Counted from the first letter of the stretch, positions 13,565 through 25,792 are shown. The stretch: 64,000 nt of DNA from Oopsacas minuta (GCA_024704765.1 JAKMXF010000297.1:473285-537284), one strand, 5' to 3'. A program made the numbers and translations. The notes: generated by a model from the letters alone, not told the origin.

Positions 13565-13701
13565 TGCTAATTTGATCTACTATAGAGTTATCGTTATTTC
13601 TGAGGCATCCTCCGGACGAGATTGCGCGGATCTCAAAGGTTCTGCCGTATCGAATTGATTAAATATTAATTAACATCGTATTATAAGAAATTAGTTCTTA
13701 C

Positions 13702-15497
13702 TTCCTCCAAGCTTGTAAGTCAACTGCTTATCAGAAGGTAATGTCCACTTGACCAGATGTTCAACCAATTCAGGATTCTTCTGCAACCACATCTCAAACT
13801 CATTTGGTGATAGCTTATTCGTTCTGCTGACGTCACACTCATGGAATGCTTGTTCTACTATCCGAGTTACTATGTCAGAAATAGCTCCTTCATTCAGTAG
13901 TGCAGAATTCTAAAAAAAGTACAGATAGATCTGTCAGTTAATAATCTAAATAGATTAGGTAGACGGAACTTCTGTCGCCCATAATTCTAACCTGGAAAAT
14001 ATATTAGTGATAGCTATTAGGGCTTTCATCGCAAGGGGAGTTAGTCAAGATTCCGGCGCCGGAACATATTTTGGCCAGGGTGGGTGCAAAACATTTGAAC
14101 CTCAAATAGATATCATGAAATTGTAAATAATATAAAGTAATATGTCCAAAATTTTCAGGAACATAACCCCCACGAACGCAGCGGGATTCCTGTACGTGAT
14201 TGACTGCATTTATATACTTATTGGTCTAAATCATCGAGGGTAGGTACCCAGCCTCCACCCCTAGTTTTGGCACACCTGAATTCGGGAAACAAGCCTAATA
14301 TTCGTTGAAAATTCAGAAAATCTGCCGATCTCATTCACAGTAGAATTCGGATAAGATGTACCACCTTGTCTAACAAAATATTAGTACGTACAGTCACTAC
14401 AGTGCTACCAAGTGTGACAATGGAATTTCCTGGAGATTAAATTTCTCAAGTATCTGATTTGTTAGGTAAAAGTTGTAAAAGTTGAAAACTTTTAATCACC
14501 TAGATATAAGCTTTATATGAGACAGCGTAGGGAAATCGTGAGAGAGCATTAGTTTTAATCGTGCTTGAAACAGTTAATGTTAAATCTAACATTATCCAAG
14601 ATGAATTTAGAAGATTACAAATGGTTTGTCGGACTATACATGTGAATTTGTATTGTTTGACTCTATTTCAGAACAGAAACACTGTCAATTTAAAGAGGTC
14701 TTCTGGATTATACTGGTGTCGGTTTATGCAGGTTCCACTGTATTTCCTAAATAATAACCAAGAATGCAGGCGTAATAATAGGTAGAGATGAAACTTCATA
14801 CGTAGTCTACGTAAATTTATGGAGACTTGGAAGCACTGGTACGTATTAAACGGGTGAAAGCCTTATCCGAATAGGCAAGGGCGTAGCTAGCATTGAGGCA
14901 GAAGAGACAACTGCCTCCTCGCTCTGTGATTTCTTGTTATGCCAAAAAGGGATTGATTATAATGAATGAGAATTAATTTTTGGTTTGTAAAAAGTAGTAC
15001 GTATTAACCAAGGGTACGTCTATCCGATAACTGTAACACATTTATAGTAGTTACCAGGCAGATTGTACCTGCATCTTTCCACAGCCCTTCAGTACAAGCT
15101 GTGTAGAAGATAGAATTATATTCAGCATAGTACTAAGTTCGTTCCTATCAATACCATCTCCACCTGATATATTGAACATAGAGAATAGCAGCTGACATTT
15201 CTCATGAAAAGAGCCATGTAATAACATTGCTACTCCAGAAACGAATTCTTCAAAATCTATAGTGTTAGTTTTCTTACAGTCTAGAGCTTGGAAGAGGCGC
15301 TCCCCCAGTAATAACGGTAACTTAAAATATTCACTGAAAGCTTCAAGGTTCAACACTTGTCCACCATGACCTGCCTTCGCATGTAACTCTTTAAATGAAG
15401 CACTAACAGCGGCAACCTCAAGTAAAGACAGTTGAGAGATTAGTTCTGCGTAATCTCCCTCCCCTGGATTTGTTTCTGAGCTCTCTGTTTGGCCCAT
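13702..15497 (-). CDS. N-myristoylated EF-hand protein or N-terminal module of TRAPPC12 gene
   Basis: Two exons, 15069-15497 and 13702-13909, join in phase 0. The ATG at 15497 is preceded by an in-frame TAG, which fixes the start. The protein begins MGQTESSE: Gly2 and Ser6 fit the N-myristoylation rule. EF-hand-like loops are DCKKTNTIDFEE, NISGGDGIDRNE and DVSRTNKLSPNE, followed by EFEMWLQKNPELVEHL. The loops are partly non-canonical, so calcium affinity is uncertain. The layout resembles the EF-hand N-termini of mEAK7 and USP32 type proteins and calcineurin-B-like proteins. The second exon can end at donor GGAGGAA|gtaaga, which splices in phase to the TRAPPC12 exon ending at 13170. If unspliced, it stops four codons later at 13691. 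Both outcomes are possible. Confidence 0.75.
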
Positions 15498-16069
15498 CCC
15501 ACTTGTCAAGAATATGTCTGTCAGGGAACTGTCTAATCAGTGGATTATTCAATCTGAGCCTGTAAAACCACAAGAAAAGCGAAATTGTTAACAAATAGGG
15601 AACCCTCATTATTCATACGGAATATGTACACATTGCACAGATCAATCGCTACGCTGAATTAAATTTAAGATTAGAATGAAAGTAATCATACTGTAGTACT
15701 TGAAAAGGTTTTACGTATAAAAGAGTGTCCTAAACACCTAAACACAGGAATAGTTAAAATATTAATGGCAGTACCACTTTTGAAATTGTGCGCCAGTGCT
15801 TTCCATGATTACGTAACGCAGAATATACCCATTATCCTAGAAGTGACATTATTAAAGTTTAAACAGTCCATTTAATGTGAGAAAGCATCAAGTTTTGTTG
15901 ATTGTTATGGAGAGTATTATCTAAAGCATAAATTCACCTAAGAAACTAACATTCAACATCCAAATCATAAATTCATAATGCTATCCCAGATGACATAAGG
16001 CTGAGACAGAATGAAGCGCTGGGGATCGGCCCTGAGGGCGGGTCCCGCGCTTATACAAACACCCAACGG

Positions 16070-17875
16070 TTAGGAGTCAATGAAGAAATAATTCCCACTG
16101 GCTTTCTGCTCGGAATCTTTAACTGAATGGAGCTTGTTAATCCTAGGACGATGATTGCTAGGATCACGTCGGAATGTTATCTCAAGAGATTTGAGGAATT
16201 TATTAATCCCTGTCAGCAGAATCTGAGGACTAGTAGCTAGCGTTTTAACAGAAGGAATACCTTCAAACACGATAACACGATCAGCGAGATAGGTAGCCAT
16301 TATGAAGTCATGTTCTACTATAAATGCAGTCTTCTTTGCGTGAAGAATAAATCGTTTTATAACTTTAGAAGCAATCAGCCGCTGCTCAGAGTCCAAATAA
16401 GCAGACGGTTCATCTATTAGATAAATATCAGCTGGTTTTCCTAGACATAGAGTAATAGCAACTCTCTGTAGCTCTCCTCCTGATAAATGCTTCACTGATT
16501 GATCATACAAGTTCTCCATGTTGAGAGGTTTAATGACGTCACTAATGAATTGTGGGTGTATGTATGCATCTCTGATCTTAGAATGAAACAGCTGTTGTAC
16601 ACTCCCATCAAATGAAGGAGATATCTTCTGAGGCTTATAGCTTATGTTAAGTTGTGGAATCTCTATCCCACTCTCTGGAGGAGTGAGGCCAGCTAGCATT
16701 CTGATGAAAGTAGTCTTACCAGTGCCATTCTCTCCCAATAACACGATTATTTCAGAGTCCGTAAACTCTCCCTCCACAACGGATAATGAGAACTCACCCA
16801 GGTTCTTATCCATGTTAGGGTAACCATAACGTCTAATACGCTTAACCTCCTCACTCTCAGTCGTCTCTGCTACTTTGAAAACAAGATTAGTGGGACGAAA
16901 ACGTAGATTTTCGGTAGGAATGAATCCGTCCAGGAAAATATTGATCCCTTCCCGTACCCCAGCTGGGAGTGTCACTACTCCATACACCCCTGGTACCCCA
17001 TACAGACAACAGATAAAGTCAGAGAGGTAGTCTAATACAGAGAGATCATGCTCTACTACAACTACGTAGTTCTCAGGAGATAAAAGTTTACGAATAGCTT
17101 GAGCTGCATTTAATCGTTGTTTGACATCTAAGAAGGAGGAAGGTTCATCAAACATGAAAACATCAGCTTGTTGTAGACAGGCTAATGCACAAGCAAATCT
17201 CTGTAGCTCTCCTCCTGACAACTCAGAGATATCTCTACCTCTTAAGTTCCCAAGTTCAAACATTTCTACGTATCTGTCTTGCTCCTTCTTTTCGTCCTTC
17301 TTGTCCAGTAACTGCTGGACAGATCCCTTCACAGCTTTAGGGATCTGATCAACAGATTGAGGCTTGATCACAGCTTTCACTTTGTCTTCCAGTACTCGCA
17401 TGAAATAGCTCTGTAGCTCAGAGCCCCTAAAGTGTATGAGTATGTCTTTCCAGTCAGGAGGCTGGTCCCACCTGCCTAGATTCGGTTTCAGCTTTCCAGC
17501 TAGGATCTTAAGTGCAGTAGATTTACCTATGCCATTAGTGCCTACCAGTCCCAGCACCTGACCAGGTCTGGGCATAGGCAGACGATGCAATTTGAATGAG
17601 TTAGCACTGTAGCGATGAGTCGTGTCTTTATTCAGGTTAGAAGGGAGATTGATTATCTGGATTGCTTCGAATGGACATTTCTTTGGACATATTCCACAGC
17701 CAATACACATGATTTCAGAAATGTAAGCTATCTTGCTATTAGATGCAACGTCAATACAAATCTTTCCTGTCTTATTGACAGGACAGCCCTTACGGCACTC
17801 CTGGCGACACCGCTTAGGTTTACAGCGGTCTCCACTCACCACTGCTATTCGAGTCAATTTCTGCTTTTCAGCCAT
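16070..17875 (-). CDS. ABCE1: ABCE1 (RLI1) ribosome-recycling ATPase
   Basis: Single intronless frame of 601 residues, the usual family length (about 600). An N-terminal iron-sulfur domain carries eight Cys at 18, 23, 27, 31, 57, 60, 63 and 67, as needed for two 4Fe-4S clusters. Nucleotide-binding domain 1 has Walker [10 protein letters not shown] (112-120), signature LSGGELQ (219-225) and Walker B VFMFDEP (239-245). Domain 2 has GENGTGKTT (381-389), LSGGELQ (464-470) and IYLIDEP (484-490). The C-terminal hinge ends in [13 protein letters not shown]1 splits 80S ribosomes after termination and stays with the 40S subunit during re-initiation in the cytosol. All key residues are present, so it should be functional. 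The lack of introns in such an old gene fits intron loss or retroposition. Confidence 0.97.
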   Translation of the reverse strand: MAEKQKLTRIAVVSGDRCKPKRCRQECRKGCPVNKTGKICIDVASNSKIAYISEIMCIGCGICPKKCPFEAIQIINLPSNLNKDTTHRYSANSFKLHRLPMPRPGQVLGLVGTNGIGKSTALKILAGKLKPNLGRWDQPPDWKDILIHFRGSELQSYFMRVLEDKVKAVIKPQSVDQIPKAVKGSVQQLLDKKDEKKEQDRYVEMFELGNLRGRDISELSGGELQRFACALACLQQADVFMFDEPSSFLDVKQRLNAAQAIRKLLSPENYVVVVEHDLSVLDYLSDFICCLYGVPGVYGVVTLPAGVREGINIFLDGFIPTENLRFRPTNLVFKVAETTESEEVKRIRRYGYPNMDKNLGEFSLSVVEGEFTDSEIIVLLGENGTGKTTFIRMLAGLTPPESGIEIPQLNISYKPQKISPSFDGSVQQLFHSKIRDAYIHPQFISDVIKPLNMENLYDQSVKHLSGGELQRVAITLCLGKPADIYLIDEPSAYLDSEQRLIASKVIKRFILHAKKTAFIVEHDFIMATYLADRVIVFEGIPSVKTLATSPQILLTGINKFLKSLEITFRRDPSNHRPRINKLHSVKDSEQKASGNYFFIDS

Positions 17876-17944
17876 TTTAGATAGAAAGATTTGAAAGAGT
17901 ATAAATGTCTAAACATAAAGAATATGTACGTAAATATATGTTGT

Positions 17945-18176
17945 GCACCAGCCTACGAAACTAAAGCATATCCATAATCTAGAATTTCATTGCATCAAAT
18001 CTAAGAAATCTGACTTGGAATGTTTCTTTTCTCGATAATATAAAATTGGTGCATTTTGAATCGAAAAATTGTATTATTGAATTAGATAACAATTTACACA
18101 AGTCATGTCATCCAATTATTAACAGTTTGAAATGACGTCATCTGGAAGTTGGGTATATATACATATTGGTTAGATT
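17945..18176 (+). repeat. dispersed repeat, copy 1 (second copy at 44143-44346)
   Basis: The segment from GCCTACGAAACTAAAGC to GTTTGAAATGACGTCATCTG recurs in the same orientation at 44143-44346. Both copies are followed by pieces of the 44368-45011 foldback family (AACTTCCCA/AAGTTGGGT and ACTATCGAGTTATTAGG). It occupies the upstream region of ABCE1. Confidence 0.8.
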
Positions 18177-18225
18177 TAATTGATAATTACTCTAGCAACT
18201 ATCGAGTTATTAGGAGATTTTGAGG

Positions 18226-18626
18226 TATTAAAAAGTACAGTGGACGTGTCTATTAGGTACAGTAGACATGTCCATCAGGTAAACTGTATGTATGTGTTTA
18301 AGACTAGGGTCATTGGACATAGGAGATCCCCTCCCTCCCAAGGTATTGAAAAGTTGAGTGTGCATGCTCACAGAGTCCATGGCTCGATCGTAACGAATCG
18401 AAGAAATTATGCCAAATTCTCTTCAAATTTCCAATTCAACATCATGCAACACTCTTTTTATCGCTACTCTAGATACTAAGCATGCACCCTAGACTTAGGG
18501 TTATGAGCATGCGCACTCGACTTTTTAATACCTCGGGAGGGAGGGGATTTCCTATGTCCAATGACACTAGTCTTGAACACGTACATACAGTTTACCTAAT
18601 GGACATGTCCACTGTACTTTTTAATA
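18226..18626. mobile_element. foldback element between ABCE1 and the NHL-like gene
   Basis: Imperfect inverted arms at about 18226-18372 and 18505-18626 share TATTAAAAAGTACAGTGGAC, TCATTGGACATAGGA and CCCTCCCTCCC. The left arm carries a short internal duplication around GTACAGTAGACATGTCC. The element sits in the divergent promoter region. Confidence 0.8.
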
Positions 18627-18862
18627 TATGGATTAATCATATTTTCACACCTTTTGAGTTAATTGTAAAATTTCATAGAAAGCAATTATGTAATTGTGTC
18701 GATTATTAAGCCACATTATGTAACACATTACTTCACATAGAAAGTAAAACTTCAATTGAAAGTATAACTTAATTATAATACAAATTATAAGGAAGAGATA
18801 TTTCTATAAAAGAACACATTTATATTAAAGAAAATATAAACTGACTACAAAGAATATTTGAA

Positions 18863-20909
18863 ATGGCAACAAACATGAGCCAGGTAACACCTTCAAAAGC
18901 TGAGAAGATGTTGAAAAGTACGAGAATAGATTAAAGGAAATTCGGTCCCTTGACTTACAAGAAATTAAGTTAACGAAATTTACGAATTGTCTAGAGGGTT
19001 TCAGTTGGAAATGGAAACGCTAAATAGCAAGAAGGTCTCTGTACTATCCACAGAAACACGTGTATCCTTGAAGGAGCGATATACCGGAATAATACAGGAA
19101 TACAGGAATATTGTTAGGATACTAAATATCCTCAATGAAATGGAAAGAATTATAGCACCATATAACGTAAAAATAGGTGTTAGAATTCTGAACAAGTTAT
19201 CAACTCTCTACAAAGATTATGAATCTGTAATCTCCTGTAAAAATACTTCCTGTCCCTCTCAAAGAGTCATTCTAGGAGCGCTACGACCAGCATTTACAGA
19301 AAATATCTCTACTAATCATCCATCACTACCTCCCTATTGAATACAAAGACAGCCTCTTTTACATAGAAAGGACTCTAGCAGAACCTTCCCTATACTCCCT
19401 AAACGGTCTCATCATGTGGAAGGAGACAGCTGAGCAAAAGATTGATAAAATTCACAATTTGATAGACCCTAAACTCCCAAAACCGATCGAGAGAGTGATA
19501 GTCAAGAGATACGAATCTCTGAGACTGAAGGCAGAGATCTTAAAAATGAGGACATATCCTATTCCAGAACCTTGGTGTTCACAGTGTATGAGGAAGAGAG
19601 CGACACACTTGATTGAGGGAGAATTCATTTTTCTATGTAGATCCTGAAATAGAGGAAGACATGAAACCAGTGAATCCATCCAAGAGAGACCTGCTTCCAG
19701 GTGGTATCACACGTCAGGAGTATGACATGAGGCTAAACAGACTCAATATGGAGTATGCGATAGCTAGAGATGAGTTGGAAACCAGGAATGCAGATAGGAT
19801 AGAAGAGAAATGCAAAGAGATGGAGGATTGTTATGCAGCTGTTGAGGAGGATGTTAGTTTCACATTCAATGAATTATCTTTCCTATACAGAGACGCTAGG
19901 TCACTAGAATATCTCGTCAGGAAGAATAAGGAGGATAAGTATTTGAAGGAAATATATGATATAATCCAAAGAACGATCCGTCACTATTACGACAACAGAA
20001 TAGACATTCCTTCATTTGCTATCACCACTGATAACGATCTCATCTGGATAGCTCCACCCAAAGAAGAGAGGAACATCCCTATAGCATCTGGTGTGGATAG
20101 AGGTGGAGAAGAAGCTTACCAATTAGATACACCAGCTGGTCTTATTGTGTTTGAGGATAACGTAGTAGTAGCGGATAGATACGGTGATAGGGTCTCACTC
20201 TACAGAGCTGATGATCTTGCATCTACATATTCATATCATAATCGTTATTTAGTTACTACTCCTGTCTCATTGACATACTTCAAACAGTCCTTATTCGCGT
20301 GCTATACAAGTTTATTAGTACAATTCAGCTTATCATGGAAAGATAGTATGGAGATATATAGCATCAAAGGTGAACACACCATCTCAATACCACAGGCTTG
20401 TTGTACCTCCTCTAACCGTAAGCATTTGTATGTGGGGACTCTTAAGCCCAGTCTCATCCGTATGCAGGTAGATCCTCTCCGTGTAGAACAAGAATACCCA
20501 CTCAATCCTATCCTGCATACCAAGATACCCAACAGGTATCCATGGCTACAGAGAATGAAGGCGGTTAATGATTGTGTTATGTCTCTTCACAGGATCTCCC
20601 TCTCCTCTACAAATGTTCTCTCTAGAAGGAGAACTCATAGGGTCCATACTCACAGAGGATCAGATAGTAGAAGCATACAACTTCGACCTGTCCTATAATC
20701 TTATCACAGATGAATTGAGAATATACATATGCGATTTCTGGGATAATTCCATCAAAGTGTTTGACCTGTCTGGGAAATTCATAGAAACAGTTTGTGAGAC
20801 AGGACATGGACTGTATCAAATATTCCGTCCTTCTTGCATATTTATAGAACGATCTGGCTATGTTACAGTTGGTGACATGAAGGAGGACAACTGTCTACAG
20901 AGGCTCTAA
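18863..20909 (+). pseudogene. NHL-like protein gene broken by several frameshifts
   Basis: One intronless locus reads as a chain of segments in changing frames: 18863-18905, 18907-18990, 18987-19340, about 19330-19647, 19613-20590 and 20568-20909. The N-terminal half is rich in charged helices (coiled-coil like) with Cys pairs CKNTSCPS and WCSQCMRK. The C-terminal half has beta-propeller motifs such as TPAGLIVFEDNVVVADRYG and RIYICDFWDNSIKVFDLSG, typical of NHL repeats in TRIM-type E3 ligases. No RING domain is visible. About five small indels in 2 kb, with each frame otherwise long and open, point to a recent pseudogene. Uncorrected assembly indels are the alternative, but the neighbouring ABCE1 and WDR12 frames are intact. 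Confidence 0.7.
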
Positions 20910-21783
20910 TCTCCTATCCCATTGTTTATATTTATTATTATTATTTGTTGTTTATTTCCCAATTATAGTGATTAGTGTGTTTATACGTTTACTGAGCTAT
21001 TCAGTGTACTTACTAGGCAAACTAGGAAATGTCATTAAATTTCTAGAAAGAAACTTTTTTCAGTTACACTTGATTTCATTTCTCACCATTTTTAACGTTA
21101 TCGTAATAGAAAGTTTCCAATTCATGAAAATATTTCATATACTTGTAAATATGTCAATTAACCGAAACGTTCGGGAAAATGTGTCATAAAATGGCACAAC
21201 AAGATGCTAAATCTCGATTATTAACTATAAATAATACATTTATTCGAGCCAAAATGCATTGATTTTGTTATATCGATAAACATAAAATTGCAAGTCAAAT
21301 TTAATAGACTTGAAGTAATCCATTGTTAAATACGGTGAATAGGCTTTAGTTTCGTACACTATGTAGGGCACAGTGGAATTCGCTTAATAGCAACTCGTAT
21401 TTTGGACGAATTTCGGTGGCTAAAAGGGGAACAGAATTAATACAAAATCTACACTTGCAACTTGAAAATAGCTTGCTAATATGCGAATATTGCTATTAAT
21501 TAATAATATAGCACTATCACTTGCAGATATTTCGAAGGATCAGATCTTTTCAGAAAATTATAGATCTGATCACGATCACGAGCCTACTTTTCAAAAGGAT
21601 CCACGATCCTCAAGAAGGTTCTAGATCCTGATCGTAAGATCTTTGATCGAAAGATCCTAATGACTAGCTACAACACAATTGGGTCACATCTCACATGCAA
21701 GTTGGGTGTACCCTCAAGTAGCAATATATATTCTTAGGCCGACTGACTACTAATTAAACATATGAATAATATGAAATATGCGG
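20910..21783. other. intergenic region between convergent genes
   Basis: AT-rich. Near 21370-21440 there is CAGTGGAATTCGCTTAATAGC, which looks like a pogo-type terminus. At 21530-21660 there is a cluster of GATC-rich imperfect palindromes (GATCAGATCT, GATCACGATCACGA, GATCCACGATCC). No gene seen. Confidence 0.5.
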
Positions 21784-22986
21784 CTAGAAATGCGAAACAA
21801 TTAATTGGCAGTCTTCACCTCCACTAATAACAACCTCTCCATCTCTCCAATCCATACACAGAAGTTTCTTCTTATGTGCTCCTACTGTGTATAACGGAGA
21901 TTTATTGTTCCTTATGTCCCAATGCTTAGTAGACCCATCGTAAGACCCAGAGATGAGATGGTGCTCTGACTTATGAGACCAGGAGATAGAAGACACCCAA
22001 CCCGTGTGACCCTTGAGAATCATTTTTATCACAGTAGCTTCATCAGTATCAGTATTCCATATCCTTATTGCATTATCACTTCCTCCTGTTGCTATCAATC
22101 CAGTGTGTACATTCTCAGATATTGACAATAAAGATTTGCTGCTATACATAGCACGTACATTCTGTTTAGTGGTAATATCCCAGAATAACACATTCTGATC
22201 CCAAGAACAAGATATTAGCTTATTCGTATCTCTACTGCAGATACAGTCTGATACTACGTCTGTGTGGCCTTCTAGAGTAGAGATAGGAGATAATGTTTGT
22301 GATTGAAGTGTGTCTAAATTGCTATTATCAAATAAAGTGGTCAATGACCATACCTTAACAGTACGGTCCCATGATCCACTACACAATTGAGTAGCATTAC
22401 TAGCTAAACATGTAATCGGCTGGGAGTGAAATCCTTTGAATAGACATCTCTCTGGTTCGTCAGATAACAATCCTTGCCAGACACATACCGACTCATCACT
22501 AGACCCAGTTACTACCAAGTTGTCATTTATTGTTACTACACTAGTGATTGGTTCATCGTGACATTTGTATTCTGAGACAAGTGAATAGGAATACATATTC
22601 CATCTCCTTACAGAGCCGTCATAAGAACCAGTCAGGACCTGATTACCAACTAAAGTAAGAGATGATACCCAATCTGGGTGTGGTAGGATATGTGGCTGTG
22701 AAGGAGGAGGTCTTCTATCAACATACTCTATCACTATAAGTTGTTCAGTACTTATTGTATTAGTAGCTATGAAATCTTGTAAACTAGAAGTTAGTAGTTG
22801 TTCATTGATAAGGAAATCGAACTCTGGGGTAAGAGATGGAATTTCTGCTCCCAATTCATTCAAGAGAGCTAAGAGAGTTTGGTTGAGTTCTGTCCAAGAG
22901 GTTGAGAGTGAGAGTGATAAGTTGGTTGGGGTAATAGGATATTTAGAGTCTTTACTTTTCAATAATATATGAATTTGTTTCGACAT
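21784..22986 (-). CDS. WDR12: WDR12 (Ytm1) ribosome biogenesis factor
   Basis: Intronless 400-residue frame from ATG at 22986 to TAG. Residues about 3-75 form the NLE domain that binds the AAA ATPase MDN1/Rea1. Seven WD repeats follow, with clear LTGSYDGSVRRW, VTGSSDESVCVW, CSGSWDRTVKVW, SCSWDQNVLFWD, ATGGSDNAIRIW and ISGSYDGSTKHWD motifs, and a last blade near ISGGEDCQLIVSHF. WDR12 is the third member of the PeBoW complex (PES1-BOP1-WDR12), needed for 60S subunit maturation and ITS2 processing in the nucleolus. The length is close to the usual 420 residues and no defect is seen. Confidence 0.96.
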   Translation of the reverse strand: MSKQIHILLKSKDSKYPITPTNLSLSLSTSWTELNQTLLALLNELGAEIPSLTPEFDFLINEQLLTSSLQDFIATNTISTEQLIVIEYVDRRPPPSQPHILPHPDWVSSLTLVGNQVLTGSYDGSVRRWNMYSYSLVSEYKCHDEPITSVVTINDNLVVTGSSDESVCVWQGLLSDEPERCLFKGFHSQPITCLASNATQLCSGSWDRTVKVWSLTTLFDNSNLDTLQSQTLSPISTLEGHTDVVSDCICSRDTNKLISCSWDQNVLFWDITTKQNVRAMYSSKSLLSISENVHTGLIATGGSDNAIRIWNTDTDEATVIKMILKGHTGWVSSISWSHKSEHHLISGSYDGSTKHWDIRNNKSPLYTVGAHKKKLLCMDWRDGEVVISGGEDCQLIVSHF

Positions 22987-24137
22987 TATTATAATCTACA
23001 ACTAAGATACACAGTAGTTATAATATATTCATGAATTATTAGAAAAATCGGGCATGGGTGTATGCGTTTTATCGCCAAATAGCACAATTTAAATTAAATC
23101 AGAAACTGAGAGCGCGTACGGGCCTCGGGGCATAATTTCGAGTGGGCCCTTTGATATTTATTTCCGTGAAGTCAATAAACTAACAAAAACATTCGCATTT
23201 GTATTATGTATATTAAAATGCTTAATAATTGCGAAATCAGAACAAATAAATTTCTGGGGCAATTGCAAACCAAACGTTATTTATTGCGATGGGCTTCACT
23301 CCTGGATGTTACACTACCATATACTTGCCTGAGAGGGCTCTAATTAGTTAGGTGCTGTCCTACGTTAAGCGTCGTCTGGAACCTAATCATATTTTGGTTC
23401 GTAATTATGAGGCCCTGGAACGTGAAATTATTTGTATGCGGCAATGAATGTTAACGAATACGGTAATTCAAGAAGTTATCCGCTACCATAGTTCCGTCAC
23501 AGTATAAAATAATATACTCTTGCACTTAGCTATGCTAGGAACGTCATTGAAGCATGTGTCCTTACAAAAGACTAAAAATTGATGAATATTGCAGATTGTA
23601 GAAAAGTCAATATATTAATAGCTACACAGTGATTAGTTACTAAATTTATGACTAGGAAGTCCTGTAACGTCAGATATAAATATCCAGAACTTTTATAAGT
23701 TTCTATATTGTTCTATTCAATTCTTCTTGTGGACTAATTTGTTTATCGTAAGTTGTAAATTTGATAAATAAAGTTGCTATAATTTCCCAATATTAGTTAC
23801 TAATAAGGTATAGGCTACTATATTATTGTTAGGGGATTAGTCGATCACCAAATTATATGATCGCGATCATTTTTCCGATCACATTTCTGAAATATATAAC
23901 CACCTCATATAGGGAGATGCTCCATTACCTGCGGCAGTCCGTCCGTCCCCTCGGCAATGCGAAATCTACCAGTCCGATTGTCATGAAAGTTAGTACATAC
24001 ATTTGGAGATAAATTTGGGGTCTAGATTCACAAATTTTCAAATTCTATCCGCCTAAAAAGATCAAAAATGTGATCGAAAATCTATCGGGAAATAATGATC
24101 GCGATCGTGACGCTACTAATGCCCTTATTATAGTATA
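22987..24137. other. intergenic region, no gene seen
   Basis: AT-rich sequence upstream of WDR12. Two GATCGCGATCAT-type palindromes occur at about 23858-23880 and 24088-24108, in opposite contexts, with a GC-rich patch near 23925-23965 between. They may mark a small repeat element, but its termini were not resolved. Confidence 0.4.
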
Positions 24138-25455
24138 CAGGGTGTCTCAACTGCAACAAAATTTAAACGTAATTCTTGTGCATGTAAAGCATATAACCAG
24201 ACTAATATTTTGTTAAGAAAATGCTATTATGTCTAACTATCATATACGAAAATATTTTGGCTCTACTTGTTTTCAAATCTATTCCCTCCGGCCTTCAGAC
24301 AATCTTTAAGTCTGGACGGAAATATTTTGCAGGCCGAGCGACCTCATCCTGATATAATTCACACCAAGATTTCTTTAACGCTCGTTTTAGTGCTAGAATA
24401 CTGTTGTGGGATCTATCGTTTACTGGTGTCTCTAGTCTTCCCCACAAATAATAATCACAAGGGTTTAGGTCAGGACTTGAAGGGGGCCATTCGTCACGGT
24501 TCAAAAACCCTGGGATCTTACTTGACAACCAATCTTGAGATATTTTAGCGGTATGAGCCGGTGCACCATCCTGTTGAAATAGCTATGCCTTGTTTTTCAT
24601 GAAGGTCAAACCAATTGCTAAGACATGTTTCTCCAGTATAAGATCTTTGTATACCTGAGCATTAATTTGTGTACCTTCGGGTATGAATACTAACGGAGTT
24701 TTCCCAAAAACTGAAATTTCCGCCCAAACCATAATACTTTTGGGGTGTTGTGATTTCTGGACACTTCTTAAGTTTTCTAGGATCTCATTACGTGTTAAGG
24801 AATAAACCCCGCGAATTTTGAGAGTTCCACTTCTCCTCAATACAGAAGGCCTTCTCATCCGAAATACAATTGAATTACTGTTGACATTTTTGAGTCGATC
24901 CAGCAGTCTACGACATCTTTGGATTCTCTTTTTAATTACCTGGCCATTAAGAGACTCTACTCTACTTCGTTTGAAACATTTCATACCTAAGTCTTTCTTG
25001 ATTATTCATCAAGCAGATTCCTTATCTATTTCGACCTTTGCGGCGACTTTTCGGTGGGACATCGTGGGCCGACGAGTTAAAATCTGACGAACCTTTTTCT
25101 TGTTAGCAGGAGTCCTAATTGTTCTTGGCGAACCTGATCGTTGCTTATCTACGATATCGCCTGTCTCAATATATCGTTTTATCGTGCGGGATATCAACGA
25201 TGGTGAAAATTTCGGTGAACCAAGGGCTTTTAGAATTTGATTCTACTTCTTACCATTTAGAAATAAATAAATAATAGGAGACCTCTTCTGTTGTTCAGAT
25301 ATACCTGACATAACAATAGACTAGAATTGAACTATCACAGTATATTGAATATATTATATTGCCTTGTTCATAGCATGAATTTAACAGCAGTTGAATTATG
25401 GTTTGATATAAAAAATTGGTGTAAAAATTTGTTGCAGAACTTTTGAAGCACACCG
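24138..25455 (-). mobile_element. mariner-like transposon, inactive
   Basis: A 1.3-kb element with terminal inverted repeats (CAGGGTGTCTCAACTGC at the left, CGGTGTGCTTCAAAAG read inward from the right). Both ends share CTGCAACAAA close behind the terminus. It is flanked by TA dinucleotides at 24136 and 25456. The transposase is on the minus strand. Confidence 0.85.
24295..25311 (-). pseudogene. decayed mariner/IS630-type transposase
   Basis: The frame starts at the ATG at 25311 and is broken by stops and a frameshift: an early stop near 25250, TGA codons near 25008 and a TAG at about 24586. The N-terminal part has helix-turn-helix segments (ISRTIKRYIETGDIVDKQ and PTMSHRKVAAKVEID). The catalytic part keeps SIMVWAEISVFGKTPLVF, FQQDGAPAHTA and SSPDLNPCDYYLWG, the blocks carrying the DDE/D triad of the Tc1/mariner superfamily. 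It cannot make a full protein, so mobilisation in cis is not expected. Confidence 0.88.
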
Positions 25456-25792
25456 TATACGGTAAAATTAATTTCGAGCCAGAGAAATCATGTGAGTCTT
25501 CAATTGAATTCTCAAACTTGTAATTACCTATTAGCAATAACTTCGGATAAGAAAAGGTAGGATAGAAACAGTTCTGGGTCATTTTCTACTCAATAAACAC
25601 TGATTAGTCGTTGGAGTAAATGAAATTGGAATTAGCATTTATATTCATGACTAACCCTGGCAACGAGTTGAAACGATTTTCTGAAATGATTGATCATCCA
25701 CAGTACATACACTAGAGTTCGTTGGCAACTCGCTTAATATCAATATTTGTCTATTAGCGACTGTTTGAGAACCAAAATCCATAGGTTTTAAC

